Source: CAWJMD01 sp963845675 (GTDB lineage: Bacteria > Actinomycetota > Actinomycetes > Actinomycetales > CAWJMD01). Taken from it: 64,000 bases of DNA. The notes below the pieces were generated by a model. It was not told where the DNA came from and ran no database searches. It saw nothing but the letters and a program-made list of their open reading frames with translations. The position numbers were made by a program, and so were the translations under genes. Of this stretch, positions 1 through 11,859 are shown piece by piece. The first letter of the stretch is position 1. Every line of letters begins with the position of its first letter. Location: the NCBI GenBank assembly GCA_963845675.1, contig CAWJSX010000003.1, positions 62,001 to 126,000 of the forward strand. Direction: 5' to 3'.

Positions 1-249
1 CTCGACCTCGGCCGCGCCACCGTGCGACGCCTCGTGGTAGAGGACTGCCGGATCGGCCGCCTCGACGTGACGGGCGCCGACCTGACCGACGTCGACCTGC
101 GCGGTGCGGACCTGTCGGCGCTGGCGGGCCTGGCGTCGCTGGCGGGCGCGACCATCTCCTCGTCGCAGCTGGTCGAGCTCGCGCCGGCGCTGGCCGACCA
201 CCTCGGTCTCGTCGTCAGCGACGCGGGTCAGCGCAGGGACGCCGGGTGA
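1..249 (+). CDS. Pentapeptide-repeat protein, C-terminal end (5' cut by window edge)
   Basis: The frame is open from the first base to the TGA at 247-249, giving about 82 residues. The visible part holds pentapeptide-repeat A(D/N)LxX coils such as ADLTDVDLRGADLSAL, which build a right-handed quadrilateral beta-helix. A short non-repeat tail follows. The family has no single biochemical role, so none is assigned. The stop overlaps the stop of the convergent acetyltransferase gene by about 20 bases. The start lies outside the window. Confidence 0.7.
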   Translation, partial: LDLGRATVRRLVVEDCRIGRLDVTGADLTDVDLRGADLSALAGLASLAGATISSSQLVELAPALADHLGLVVSDAGQRRDAG

Positions 250-1424
250 GCCCAGGCGCTCTCGAGCTCCTCGGCGAGGAGGTCGTAGCGCACCAGGTCC
301 TCGCGCCGGCCGTCCCTGAGGCGCTCGGCCAGCCGGTCGCACCCGACCTCGGTGAAGCCGGCAGAGCGCGCCACCCCGTGGGAGGCGTGGTTGCCGCGGG
401 CCACCCGCAGGAGGACCCGCTCGAGGGAGAGCCCGCCGTCGTCGAGCGGCAGCAGGCCGTGCCGGGCGACGGCCCTCAGGGTCCGTGTGGCGACGGACCG
501 GCGCCGCGCGTCCGGGTGGACCCAGTAGCCGATCTCCCCGCTGCGGGCCGCCCCGTGCCCCAGCCCCATCAGGCCGATCACCCCGAGCAGCGTGTCGGCG
601 TCGAGCGTCGGCGACGGCCCAGTAGACGCCGTTGGCCTGGGCGTGCTCCTCGTCACGGGAGGCGATGAAGACGGCGGCGTCGGCGAGGGTGTACGGATCC
701 GGAAGCTCGGGCAGCCACCGCTGGGTCGAGGGGTGCGAGCAGGCCTGCATGATCCGCTCGACGTCGGCGGGAACGAGGCCACGCAGGACCAGGTCGCCGA
801 CCTCGACCCGCTCGGGCCCCAGCCACGGCTGCACGGCGCGGAGGTCGTCGCCACGACGCAGCGAGCCGACCCAGCCGTCCACGGGCACCCCGTGGAGCGG
901 CAGCAGTCCCCGTACGCGGCCCTCGACCCTGAACCCGGACGCCCAGGCCACCCGACGGGACGGCCAGTTGCCCACCTCTGCCCTCCAGTGCAGCGCCTCG
1001 AGGCAGGGTCCGTCGTCGGAGAACGACCACCTGGCCGCCTCGCGCAGCGCCGCGGACATCGCACCGCGGCCCCACGCGTGCGCCCCGAGCATGAAACCGA
1101 CCTCGGCAGTGCCGTCGTCACGCGGGCGGATGCCGACCTGCCCGGCGGGCCGGCCACCGAGGTCGACCATCCACGCGCACTCGACCCTGGCCCGCCCAGC
1201 GCCAACGGCCCAGTGCTCGCCAGGCCGCGGCCCGGCCGCCGACCCACTCCTCGCGCGTGGGCCGCCGTGAACGGGCGGGGCGGCCCCGCGAGCCAGCGAC
1301 CCACCTGCTCGTCGCGGATCATCGTCGACCAGCGCGGCACGTCCTCGTCGCGGTGCGCCCGGAGCCGCACCGTCTCGCCACGTCGCGTGCGCGTCGTGAG
1401 CGTCGGTGCGGAGGCCGGCAGCAT
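228..1424 (-). pseudogene. Two-domain GNAT N-acetyltransferase, frame broken twice
   Basis: Three reading-frame segments join into one protein of about 398 residues with two GNAT acetyl-CoA-dependent acyltransferase domains. The first segment starts at the ATG at 1424 and has the typical opening ETVRLRAHRDEDVPRW. Near 1260 the homology moves to another frame (TREEWVGGRAAAWRALGRW, then HAWGRGAMSAALREAARW). Near 600 it moves again to the C-terminal GNAT domain (GEIGYWVHPDARRRSVATR, then ARGNHASHGVARSAGF). Each domain keeps the acetyl-CoA-binding region, so the shifts look like base-calling errors rather than decay. The acetylated substrate cannot be told. A GTG at 1433 is an alternative start. 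Confidence 0.6.
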
Positions 1425-1494
1425 CCCGCTCACCCTGTCCGATCTCACGCCGTCGGCACAATCGCGATCTTGACAGGCCTGTGAGGGTGGACCC

Positions 1495-1786
1495 ATGGAG
1501 GACGAGCCGGTCGTCGAGGACGACCCAGCACGTTCCCGGTACGTCGATCCGGGTCGGCGACGAGGTGGCAGGCTTCAGCGAGTACAGGCGCCGCGACGAG
1601 GTGACGGTCTTCGTCCACACCGAGGTCGACGACGACTACGAGGGGCAGGGGCTGGGCTCGACGCTGGTGCGCGGTGCCCTCGAGGACGTGCGTTCCGCCG
1701 GCGGAACGATCCGGACGCCCTGCCCGTTCGTCCGCTCGTACGTGGAGCGCCATCCCGAGTTCACCGACCTGCTGGCTGCCGGCTGA
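1495..1786 (+). CDS. Small GNAT-fold acetyltransferase (YjdJ/COG2388-like), one frameshift
   Basis: The ATG at 1495 follows a purine-rich GAGGGTGG ribosome-binding site. The first 18 or so codons (MEDEPVVEDDPARSRY) are in one frame and the rest (IRVGDEVAGFSEYRRRDEV onward to the stop at 1786) in the next. One extra base near 1547 explains this. The joined product has about 96 residues and matches the compact COG2388 family: the xxGFxEY strand, a VDDDYEGQGLGSTLV acetyl-CoA loop and the C-terminal CPFVRSYVERHPEF. These single-domain proteins have the GNAT core only, and substrates are mostly unknown. It lies about 95 bases upstream of secA on the same strand. Confidence 0.65.
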
Positions 1787-1880
1787 GGCTGCCCGGGCGC
1801 CCCCGTACGATGACGCCCGAGACCGATCTGCGAGACCGACCGACGAAGACCCACCCAGGCGAACACCGGGAGCTGACGAC

Positions 1881-4605
<2,725 letters not shown>

Positions 4606-4639
4606 GCGGGGTCGGCCGGGATAGCACGGGCGGCCGGGC

Positions 4640-5494
4640 TCAGCCGGGCCGAGCGCGGGACAGCACCTCCCGGGCCGAACGCGCCACGGCCTCGTCGACG
4701 ATGCGACCGGTGGCATCGACGGCGACACCGGAGCCGGTGCGGGTCGCCGCGTCCAGGGCCTCGAGGACGGCGGTGGCGCGCTCCACCTCGTCGGGTGACG
4801 GGGTCAGCACGGCGTTGATGACGGCCACCTGCCCCGGCGTCAGGGCCGTGCGGGCCCGGAAGCCCTGACGCAGCAGCCGGCGGGTGCTGCGTTCGAGCAG
4901 GCCGGCGTCGCGCAGATCGGTCTCGACGGGGCCGATGGGTCGGCCGCATCGGGCCAGCGTGCTCGCCAGCACGACCTGGGCCCGATAGGGCCAGAGCTCC
5001 TCGCGGTCCGGACCGGGGACCAGTCCGAGGTCCGCCGCGAGGTCGGCCTCGCCGAGGCCCAACCGGTCCACCCGGGGGTGCGCCGCGACGGCCGCGGCGT
5101 CCCTCAGTCCTCCGGCGTGTTCCACGAGCGCCACCAGCCGCACCGAGCCGACCGGCAGCCCGCGCTCGGACTCCAGGTGCGACAGCACCCCCTCGGCACG
5201 CGCCACCTGCTCCGGGTCGGACTTCGGGACGAAGAGTCCGGCCAGCGACGGTCCGACGACGGCCGCCGCGTCGTCCTCCAGGGCATCGCTGCCGACCCGC
5301 ACCCAGAGCTCCGGCCCGGCGCCGGGCTCCGCGGCCCGCACGTACTCGCCCACCGTCGTGCGGGCCTCGTCCTTGCGACCGGGCGCGACAGCGTCCTCGA
5401 GGTCGAGCACCAGTGCGTCGGCTCCGCGCCCCGCGGCGCCGGCCACCTTGGACGGCTGGTCACCGGGGACGTAGAGGTAGCTGCGGGCGGCCAT
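4640..5494 (-). CDS. HpcH/HpaI-family (CitE-like) CoA-ester lyase
   Basis: The protein has 284 residues and opens SYLYVPGDQPSKV, then GADALVLDLEDAVAPGRK, the CitE/citramalyl-CoA-lyase signature of the HpcH/HpaI TIM barrel. The Mg-binding region LGLGEADLAADLGLVPG is present. Family members cleave or form beta-hydroxyacyl-CoA esters such as citryl-, malyl- or citramalyl-CoA. It is the last gene of the leftward operon, seven bases after the amidohydrolase. With the CaiB/BaiF CoA-transferase upstream, the likely role is the final carbon-carbon cleavage of the activated acid. The substrate is not known. It converges with secA, only about 35 bases apart. Confidence 0.85.
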   Translation of the reverse strand: MAARSYLYVPGDQPSKVAGAAGRGADALVLDLEDAVAPGRKDEARTTVGEYVRAAEPGAGPELWVRVGSDALEDDAAAVVGPSLAGLFVPKSDPEQVARAEGVLSHLESERGLPVGSVRLVALVEHAGGLRDAAAVAAHPRVDRLGLGEADLAADLGLVPGPDREELWPYRAQVVLASTLARCGRPIGPVETDLRDAGLLERSTRRLLRQGFRARTALTPGQVAVINAVLTPSPDEVERATAVLEALDAATRTGSGVAVDATGRIVDEAVARSAREVLSRARPG

Positions 5495-5501
5495 CTCGTC
5501 C

Positions 5502-6968
5502 CTAGCGCCCGGTCGGTCGGGACAGGTACCGGCCGGTGGGCTCGCCGACGACCTGGCCCGAGTCCAGCACGCGCTGGCCGCGCACGAACGTGTCGGTCAC
5601 GGCCGCCCGCATCTCGAAGCCCTCGAACGGCGTGTACTCCTGGGTCGACTCCGAGTCCGCCGCACGCACGGTCCAGGTGATGTCCGGGTCCACCAGGGCG
5701 ATGTCGGCGTCGAAGCCTTCGCGCAGCGCGCCCTTGGTGCGCAGGCCGAACCGCTGGGCGGGGTTCCACGCCACCAGCCTCGCGACCTCTGTGAGTGGCA
5801 GGCCTCGCCGGGTGCCCTCGCTGACCAGACCGGCGAGCAGGTACTCCGCGCCGCCGAACCCGCTCTTGGCGAGGAACACGTCGTCGCGGGGGTCGCCGAA
5901 CTTCTGCTCGTCGCGGCAGCAGGCGTGGTCGCTGACGACCCAGTCCACCTCGCCGGCCAGGACGTGGCCCCACAGCGCCTCGACGTCGTCCGGCCCGCGC
6001 AACGGCGGGTTCACCTTGCCGCCGATCCCGGACGCGGTGGTGAAGTCGGCGAGGAGGTGCCCGACCGTGACCTCCCGCCTGAAGTCGATGTGCGGGAACG
6101 CCACCTTCATCCGGATCGCGGCGTCCATCGCCTTGGCGGACGACAGGTGCAGCAGGTTGATCGTCGGCAGGCCGGTCTCGTGGGCGAGGTAGGAGGCGAT
6201 GCTGACCGCGAGCCCCTCGGAGTGCTGAGGACGCGACGCGCTGTACGCCTCCAGACCGGAGAGCTCGCCGGCCTCCTCGACCAGCTTCGTGTAGGCCGTC
6301 ATGATCTCGGCGGTCTCGCAGTGCAGCGACAGCGAGATCTCGTCGGCGAGCTCGGGGAACTTCTCGCGCGCCCGCTGCACCCCGCGCATGACGAACTCGA
6401 AGTGCGCGTAGTCGTAGCGCTCGCCCTCGGGGATCATCAGGAACGAGTTCTGGTCGGCCGACCGGCCGTGCAGTCCGTGCGTCCCGTAGAACATGAACAC
6501 CTTGAACGACGTGACGCCGTGATCGGCCACCAGCGAGGGGATCTCGTCGATGTGCTCTCGCATCATCGGCGCCAGGTGGAAGGCGTAGTCGACGTAGGAC
6601 CTTCCCTCCGAGGCGTCCAGCACCTCGGGGAAGAACTGCGCGTACGGACCGCCCTTGTTCAGGTAGTACTGGCCGGTGCGCATGTAGGTGATCGCCGTGG
6701 TGACTCCGCCCTGCGCGCACGCGCGGCTCTCCGTCGCGGTGTCGACGTCGAGCGGGTTGTAGATCCCCCAGTGCTGGTGGGCGTCGACGGCACCTGGGAA
6801 CGCGAGACGTCCCCGTCCGTCGACGACCGTGGCGGCCAGGGAGCGGTCGATGCCGGGGGAGACGTCGGCGATCCGGCCTCCGGTGACGGCGATGTCGCAG
6901 GTCGGCGTCTCCGACGAGTCGTGAGAGACCACGCGGACGTCGGTGATGAGCAGGTCGTACTGGGACAC
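5502..6968 (-). CDS. Cyclic amidohydrolase (dihydropyrimidinase/allantoinase-like)
   Basis: This 488-residue protein of the urease-fold amidohydrolase superfamily hydrolyses cyclic amide bonds (dihydropyrimidine, hydantoin, allantoin or cyclic imide). The binuclear metal site is complete: His64 and His66 in VDAHQHWG, the carboxylated Lys156 in SFKVFMFYG, His216 in SLHCETAE, His274 in LLHLSSAKA and Asp347 in VVSDHACC. KVNPPLR at 318-324 is the usual substrate-loop signature of this branch. Length fits D-hydantoinase and dihydropyrimidinase (450-490). It lies between an MmgE/PrpD gene and the CitE-like lyase in one operon, which suggests opening of a ring in the island's substrate. It is not simple pyrimidine salvage as far as the neighbours show. 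Confidence 0.88.
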   Translation of the reverse strand: MSQYDLLITDVRVVSHDSSETPTCDIAVTGGRIADVSPGIDRSLAATVVDGRGRLAFPGAVDAHQHWGIYNPLDVDTATESRACAQGGVTTAITYMRTGQYYLNKGGPYAQFFPEVLDASEGRSYVDYAFHLAPMMREHIDEIPSLVADHGVTSFKVFMFYGTHGLHGRSADQNSFLMIPEGERYDYAHFEFVMRGVQRAREKFPELADEISLSLHCETAEIMTAYTKLVEEAGELSGLEAYSASRPQHSEGLAVSIASYLAHETGLPTINLLHLSSAKAMDAAIRMKVAFPHIDFRREVTVGHLLADFTTASGIGGKVNPPLRGPDDVEALWGHVLAGEVDWVVSDHACCRDEQKFGDPRDDVFLAKSGFGGAEYLLAGLVSEGTRRGLPLTEVARLVAWNPAQRFGLRTKGALREGFDADIALVDPDITWTVRAADSESTQEYTPFEGFEMRAAVTDTFVRGQRVLDSGQVVGEPTGRYLSRPTGR

Positions 6969-7010
6969 GGGGTCCTCCTCGGGGACGGGGTGCGGCGGCT
7001 CGCGGGAGCC

Positions 7011-8441
7011 TCAGGGGCGGTGCGGGGTGAGGTGGCGCAGGGGGTGCAGCAGTCCGTGCACGTCGGACAGGTCGCCGAGCCGGTGCGCGGCGGAGGTGAC
7101 CTCGGCGGCCACCTCGGCCGGCACGAGGCCCGCGACGTTCGCGGCGAACTTGGTCGCGAGCTCGTCGTCGGAGAGCGGGCGCTGCGGTCCGCCGCGGTTG
7201 GCGAGCACCTCCTCGGTGCGGATGCGGCCGTCTGTGGTCGTGACCACGACGATCGCCGGGAACTGGTGGGGGAAGATCTCGTCGCAGCGCGCGTCGCCGA
7301 CGACGTCGACGACGGACATCAGCCGCCGCCGCAGCGGGTCGGCGGCGAGCTCGTCGGTGTAGTCCGCCAGGCCGACCCCGAGACCGGTGCCGTTCGAGCA
7401 GAGTCCCGCGGCGAAGGCGTACGGCCCGCTGAACTGGGCCTGGTACCCCGTCTGGGGCAGGCGCTTGGTCTCGATCGGCTCGCCGATGGTGCGAACCACC
7501 GCCGACGGGACGCGGATCTCGACCCGGGCGACGTCGTCGGGGGTCACGCCCTGCTCGCGCAGGGAGAGACCGGCGTCGACGACGGCGTGGGTGAAGTGGT
7601 TCGCGGGGTAGGGCTTGAAGAAGATGTCCGGCACCGACCAGGTGGACCCGAGCCCGTCGGTGACGGCGTCGAGGTCGACCCGGCCGTGCAGGAAGGCCTC
7701 GAAGAAGCCGAACCGGCCCTCCAGCACCGAGGGCGGGCCGGTCAGCCCGCGCACGACGAGCTCTGCCGCCGTGACGGCCGAGCGGGCCGCCCAGCCGTTG
7801 TGCACCCGCTTGACCGTGCCACCGGTGCGGTTCGCCTCGATGATCCCGGACGCCAACGAGGCCGTGACCCCGAGGACGTCGACGAGCCGCTCGTCGTCCA
7901 GGCCGAGCAGCATTCCTGCTGAGACCGCCGCGCCCATGGCACCGCAGATCGAGGTGGCGTGCTGGCCGTGCTCGAAGAAGACCGAGTTGCCGAGCTCGCT
8001 GTCGTAGCCGGCCATCCCGAGCCGGACCGTCACCTCCAGCCCCACCGCGACGGCCACCTCGACCTCGGCCCCCGACGCCCCCGACGACTGGGCCGCGGCC
8101 AAGGCTGCCGGCACCACCGCCGAGCTGGGGTGCAGCACCGAGGGCAGGTGGGTGTCGTCGAAGTCCAGCGAGTGCCCGAGGACGCCGTTGACGAAGGCCG
8201 CCTGCGAGGCGGGGACGGCCTCGGGGAGGCCGACCGCCGTCGCCTCCGGCACACCGCCCTGGTGGGCCACCAGGCCCGAGACCGCGATGCTCGTCGGGAG
8301 CGGGACGGCTGCCGCACGCAGCCCGAGGACGTCCAGGACCCGTTGGCGCACGCTGTGCGCGACGCCGTCCGGGACGCCCGCGCGGGCGGTGCCGGCGAAC
8401 ACCGCGAGCTGCTGGGCCAGAGTGGTCGCCACGTCAGGCAA
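7011..8441 (-). CDS. MmgE/PrpD family protein, copy 1
   Basis: The protein has 476 residues. The MmgE/PrpD fold has an all-helical N-terminal domain and a smaller alpha/beta C-terminal domain. Known members are 2-methylcitrate dehydratase, cis-aconitate decarboxylase and iminodisuccinate epimerase, so the fold predicts chemistry on polycarboxylates but not the reaction. Visible landmarks are VNGVLGHSLDFDDTHLPSVLHPSS in the N-terminal domain (the acidic DFDDTH loop), KRVHNGWAARSAV, and FFKPYPANHFTHAVVDA at the start of the second domain. It keeps the classic acidic loop best of the four full-length copies here. It overlaps the upstream cyclase gene by eight bases. Confidence 0.88.
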   Translation of the reverse strand: MPDVATTLAQQLAVFAGTARAGVPDGVAHSVRQRVLDVLGLRAAAVPLPTSIAVSGLVAHQGGVPEATAVGLPEAVPASQAAFVNGVLGHSLDFDDTHLPSVLHPSSAVVPAALAAAQSSGASGAEVEVAVAVGLEVTVRLGMAGYDSELGNSVFFEHGQHATSICGAMGAAVSAGMLLGLDDERLVDVLGVTASLASGIIEANRTGGTVKRVHNGWAARSAVTAAELVVRGLTGPPSVLEGRFGFFEAFLHGRVDLDAVTDGLGSTWSVPDIFFKPYPANHFTHAVVDAGLSLREQGVTPDDVARVEIRVPSAVVRTIGEPIETKRLPQTGYQAQFSGPYAFAAGLCSNGTGLGVGLADYTDELAADPLRRRLMSVVDVVGDARCDEIFPHQFPAIVVVTTTDGRIRTEEVLANRGGPQRPLSDDELATKFAANVAGLVPAEVAAEVTSAAHRLGDLSDVHGLLHPLRHLTPHRP

Positions 8442-9279
8442 CGCCGACCACCGCCAACGGGCGCACCGGCGAGCCGGTCGCCCCGAAGATGGGCAGCGGC
8501 GCCATCACGAAGAGGAACTCGTGCACGCCGTCCCGCGCGAGACCGTCGAGGTCCATCGCCTCGATGATGTAGACGCCGCGCTCGACGAGCAGTACGCGGT
8601 GGGCGGGCAGCACCGCGTGACCGGCGCCCGGGGCGAGCCGCTCGAAGGCGATGGTGTCGGCACCTGCTGCGCGCACGCCGTGGTCGGCCAACCACGTCGC
8701 CCCGGCCTCGCCGACGCCAGGGACACCGGACGTCCCACCGACGTAGTCCGAGGGGCGTGGTCCGTCGAAGTGCCGACCCCAGCCGCTGCGGACCAGCACG
8801 ACGTCACCGCGCTCGATCGGCGTCCCCTGGGCGGCGACGGTCGCCTCGAGGTCCGCCGGGGTGATCTCGTACCCGGGCTCGCACCCGACCGGGGTGCCGA
8901 GGGCGGCCGCGACGTCGAGCAGCACCCCGCGGCAGAGCATCGGCTCGATCGTGTGCGCCCCGAGCGCCGCGAACCGGCCGCCGCGGCCGGCCTCGAGCGC
9001 ATCCGAGCCGTCGACGAGCCGGCCGTCCTGAGAGACGTGCGCGAACGCGTCGACGTGCGTGCCCACGTGCGTGCCCATCGAGATCATGTCGTTGGCGGCT
9101 GACCCGCCGTCGGCGCGCACGACGTCGCCGTGCCGGCGCGGCAGCGCGTGCCAGAACGCCGGGTGGTTCGGCGACTGCGGCATCCCCTGACGCAGCTCGC
9201 GCCCGAGCCCGTAGATCCGCGTCCCGGACCGCACGGCGGCGAGCAGCGCCGCGGTGCCCGTCGTCTCCTCGGTGGTCAT
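8434..9279 (-). CDS. Cyclase-family metal hydrolase (kynurenine formamidase / isatin hydrolase fold)
   Basis: The protein has 281 residues. The metal-binding signature of the cyclase family, HxGTHxDxxxH, is intact at residues 71-81 as HVGTHVDAFAH. Members hydrolyse amide or lactam bonds (N-formylkynurenine, isatin) or act in polyketide cyclisation. The long form with VVLVRSGWGRHF and GVYIIEAMDLDGLARDGV resembles the catabolic hydrolases rather than the polyketide cyclases. It lies in the middle of the island's leftward operon and so probably hydrolyses an amide intermediate of the same pathway. Although the fold is shared with kynurenine formamidase, the tryptophan dioxygenase in this window is 30 kb away and not linked to it. 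Confidence 0.85.
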   Translation of the reverse strand: MTTEETTGTAALLAAVRSGTRIYGLGRELRQGMPQSPNHPAFWHALPRRHGDVVRADGGSAANDMISMGTHVGTHVDAFAHVSQDGRLVDGSDALEAGRGGRFAALGAHTIEPMLCRGVLLDVAAALGTPVGCEPGYEITPADLEATVAAQGTPIERGDVVLVRSGWGRHFDGPRPSDYVGGTSGVPGVGEAGATWLADHGVRAAGADTIAFERLAPGAGHAVLPAHRVLLVERGVYIIEAMDLDGLARDGVHEFLFVMAPLPIFGATGSPVRPLAVVGVA

Positions 9280-9291
9280 CGTCGTCCCTTC

Positions 9292-10485
9292 TCAGGCCAC
9301 GACCCGGCGCGCCCGCAGGTCGGCGAGGCGTGCCTCGTCGCACCCGAGCGCGCCGAGCACGGCGTCGGTGTCGGCCCCGAGCGGGCGGCCGGTGAAGCGG
9401 ATGCTGCCGGGCGCCTCGCGGGCCCGCCACATCACGTTGTGCATGAGCACCGGGCCGAGGTCCTCGTCCTCGACCTCGACGAGCATCTCCGTCTCCCGGA
9501 CGTGCTCGTCCTCGACCAGGTCCTGGGCGGTGTACACCGGAGCGACCGCCGCGCCGGCGCGCTCGAACTCGTCCATCACCTCCGCGCGGGTGCGCCGGGC
9601 GATCCAGCCGCCCACCATCTCGTCGAGCTCGTCCGCGTGCTGCGCGCGCAGCGCGCCGGTCGTGAACCAGGGCTCGTCGAGGACCTCGGGGTGCCCCACC
9701 AGGCGCATGACGCGTTCGGCGATCGCCTGCGCGCTGGTCGAGACGGCGACCCAGCGGTCGTCGGAGGTCCGGTAGGTGTTGCGCGGCGCGTTGTTGGTGG
9801 AGCGGTTGCCGTGCCTGTGTCCCACCAACCCCAGCTGCTGGAAGGCGGTCGGGCCGGGCCCCACCGCGTCCATGATCGGCTCGAGCAGGCTGAGGTCGAT
9901 CACCTCGCCCCGGCCGCCGTGGCGCTCGCGGCCGAGCAGCGCCATCACCGTGGCGCTGGACGCGGCGATGCCGCAGAGGCTGTCGGCGAGTCCGAAGGCG
10001 GGCAGGGTGGGCGGGCCCGACTCCTCGCCGGTGAGGTGCGCGAACCCGCTCATCGCCTCGGCCAGCGTCCCGAACCCGGCGCGGCCCGCGTAGGGACCGG
10101 TCTGCCCGAAGCCGGTGACGCGGGTGATCACGAGCCCGGGGTTGGCCTCGTGCAGCCGGTCGGGTCCGACACCCCACCGCTCGAGCGTCCCCGGCCGGAA
10201 GTTCTCGACCACCACGTCGGCGGTGGCGGCCAGACGCAGGAACAGCTCGGCGCCGTCCGGGTCGGACAGGTTGAGGCCGACGGAGAGCTTGTTGCGCGAG
10301 ATCTCCTTCCACCACAGGGGGATCCCGTCCTTGGACGGCCCGTGGCCGCGCATGCCGTCACCCTTGACCGGGTGCTCGATCTTGATCACCTCGGCGCCGT
10401 GGTCACCCAGGATCCGCGCGCACAGCGGTCCCGCGAGGATCGTCGAGACGTCCAGGACGCGGTACCCCTCCAGCGGCCCACTCAC
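9292..10485 (-). CDS. CaiB/BaiF (class III) CoA-transferase
   Basis: The protein has 397 residues, typical for a class III CoA-transferase forming interlocked dimers. It opens LEGYRVLDVSTILAGPLCARILGDHGAEVIKIE. The catalytic aspartate is Asp168 in PAFGLADSLCG, followed by GRGEVIDLSLLEP. Family members move CoA between carboxylic acids such as formate/oxalate, carnitine, mesaconate and succinate. The enzyme would activate the island's acid for cleavage by the CitE-like lyase encoded last in the operon. It starts at an ATG whose first bases overlap the stop of the FAD oxidoreductase (10482-10485). Confidence 0.9.
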   Translation of the reverse strand: MSGPLEGYRVLDVSTILAGPLCARILGDHGAEVIKIEHPVKGDGMRGHGPSKDGIPLWWKEISRNKLSVGLNLSDPDGAELFLRLAATADVVVENFRPGTLERWGVGPDRLHEANPGLVITRVTGFGQTGPYAGRAGFGTLAEAMSGFAHLTGEESGPPTLPAFGLADSLCGIAASSATVMALLGRERHGGRGEVIDLSLLEPIMDAVGPGPTAFQQLGLVGHRHGNRSTNNAPRNTYRTSDDRWVAVSTSAQAIAERVMRLVGHPEVLDEPWFTTGALRAQHADELDEMVGGWIARRTRAEVMDEFERAGAAVAPVYTAQDLVEDEHVRETEMLVEVEDEDLGPVLMHNVMWRAREAPGSIRFTGRPLGADTDAVLGALGCDEARLADLRARRVVA

Positions 10486-11859
10486 GTCGGTACCTCCGCT
10501 CCCGCGACGTGCTCGGCCGCCAGGAACGCCAGGCCGAGGGCCGGGAGGAGCCCGTTGCCGGCCAGGTAGCCGGCGGCGCCGTGGCCCGAGATCCCCTGTG
10601 CCGCACCGCCTGCCGCGTAAAGCCCGCGGATCGTCGAACCGTCTGCGCGCTCGACCCGGGCGTGCTCGTCGACGACGAGCCCGCCCTGGGTGTGGAACAG
10701 CGCGGGGACGACGCGCACGGCCGCGTAGGGCGGCGCCAGCTCGGCCTCGACGCTCGTGCGGCCGAACCTGTCGGTCGCCTCACCCCGTGCCACGGCGGCG
10801 ACGGCTGCGAGCTGCGTCGGCGAGCGCGTCCGCGGGGACGTCGATCGCCTCGGCGAGCGAGGCCACGTCGTCGGCTCGCACGAGGGCGCCCGACTCCACG
10901 GTCTGCCGGTAGTCGGTGAACACCTGGCAGGCGTCGTGGATGCGCTGGTCCAGCACGATCCACCCGGTCGCGCCGGGCTGGGCCGCGAGCACCGCTGCGT
11001 ACTCGCTGTACCCCGTGGTCTCGTCACCGAAGCGACGTCCGTCGGTACCCACGAGCACCGCGCCGTGCATGATCGTGGCCCAGCCGACGAGGGTGGCTCC
11101 CTTGGCCGCGAGTGCGCCGTGGCCCTGGTAGGCGTCGAGGAAGGCGCTGGCAGCACCGAGGCGCTCACCGATCCGCAGCGCGTCACCCCGGCTCGCCTCG
11201 CTGCCGTGGTAGGTGGCGGAGGCGATCTCGGGCAGGTGCCGGGTCACCAGCTCGCGGTCGGCGCCGTAGCCGTTGGTGGCGAGCAGCACGGCCGGCGTGG
11301 GGATCTCCTCCCGGTCACCGCCGGGCGTCTCCACGACGGCGGCGCGGACGTAGCCGTCGTCGTCGAGCAGCACGTCGACCAGGCGGGCGGGGGCGAGCAG
11401 GTCGATCTGCGGACGGCGGCCCACCTCCCTGACCAGGTGGTCGAGCAGGTGCGTGCCGTGCCGACCCTCGACGGTGTGGCACCGGTCGTGGGTGTGGCCC
11501 GGGTAGTGGAAGTCGGTGACGAGGTGGAGCGGAAGGCCGGCGTCGTCGGCGAGCCACTCGACCAGCCGGGCACTGACACCGGTCAGGGCCACGGTGAGCC
11601 GCTCGTCGGCCTCGCCGTTGGTCTTGCGCGCGACGTCCGCGGCGAACTGCTCCGGGGAGTCCTCGATGCCGGCATCCCGCTGGAAGCGCGACCCGGCGCC
11701 GGGCACCATCGCTGTCGACATCGAGGTGTTGTTCCCGCGGCGGAAGTGCTCGCTCACCTCCACCACGAGGACGTCGAGGCCCAGCTGAGCCGCACGGAGC
11801 GCTCCGACGAGACCGCCGCCGGCACCGGCGATGACGAGGTCGGGACCGTTCTCGCTCAT
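10482..11859 (-). CDS. FAD-dependent fumarate-reductase-type oxidoreductase, one frameshift
   Basis: This is an FAD_binding_2 flavoprotein of about 459 residues. The dinucleotide-binding loop DLVIAGAGGGLVGALRAA is at the N terminus. The C-terminal FAD-contact segment GLYAAGGAAQGISGHGAAGY is in another frame. The two parts join near 10815, inside ALAD/QLAAVAAVARGEATDRFG, by one base. The family includes fumarate and urocanate reductases and 3-ketosteroid dehydrogenases, which reduce or form a carbon-carbon double bond next to a carboxyl or carbonyl. The start overlaps the racemase stop (11856-11859). This is the only broken frame in the whole 21-kb island. Confidence 0.8.

Noticed and set aside
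4606..4868. Long C-terminal extension of SecA past 4605
   Set aside because: It is antisense to the CitE-like gene and low in complexity. The proper SecA tail, ending KRDSKR, is in the next frame after an extra C at 4384-4386.
5104..6720. Long Arg-rich open frames antisense or frame-shifted to the amidohydrolase, and similar ones throughout
   Set aside because: High GC makes long random frames. These are Arg/Pro/Ala-rich, match no family, and lie over genes with clear motifs.
8434..9279. Cyclase-family gene as kynurenine formamidase partner of the tryptophan dioxygenase at 39912
   Set aside because: The two genes are 30 kb apart in different operons, and the cyclase gene is overlapped by island genes that have no link to tryptophan. 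The fold alone does not give the substrate.
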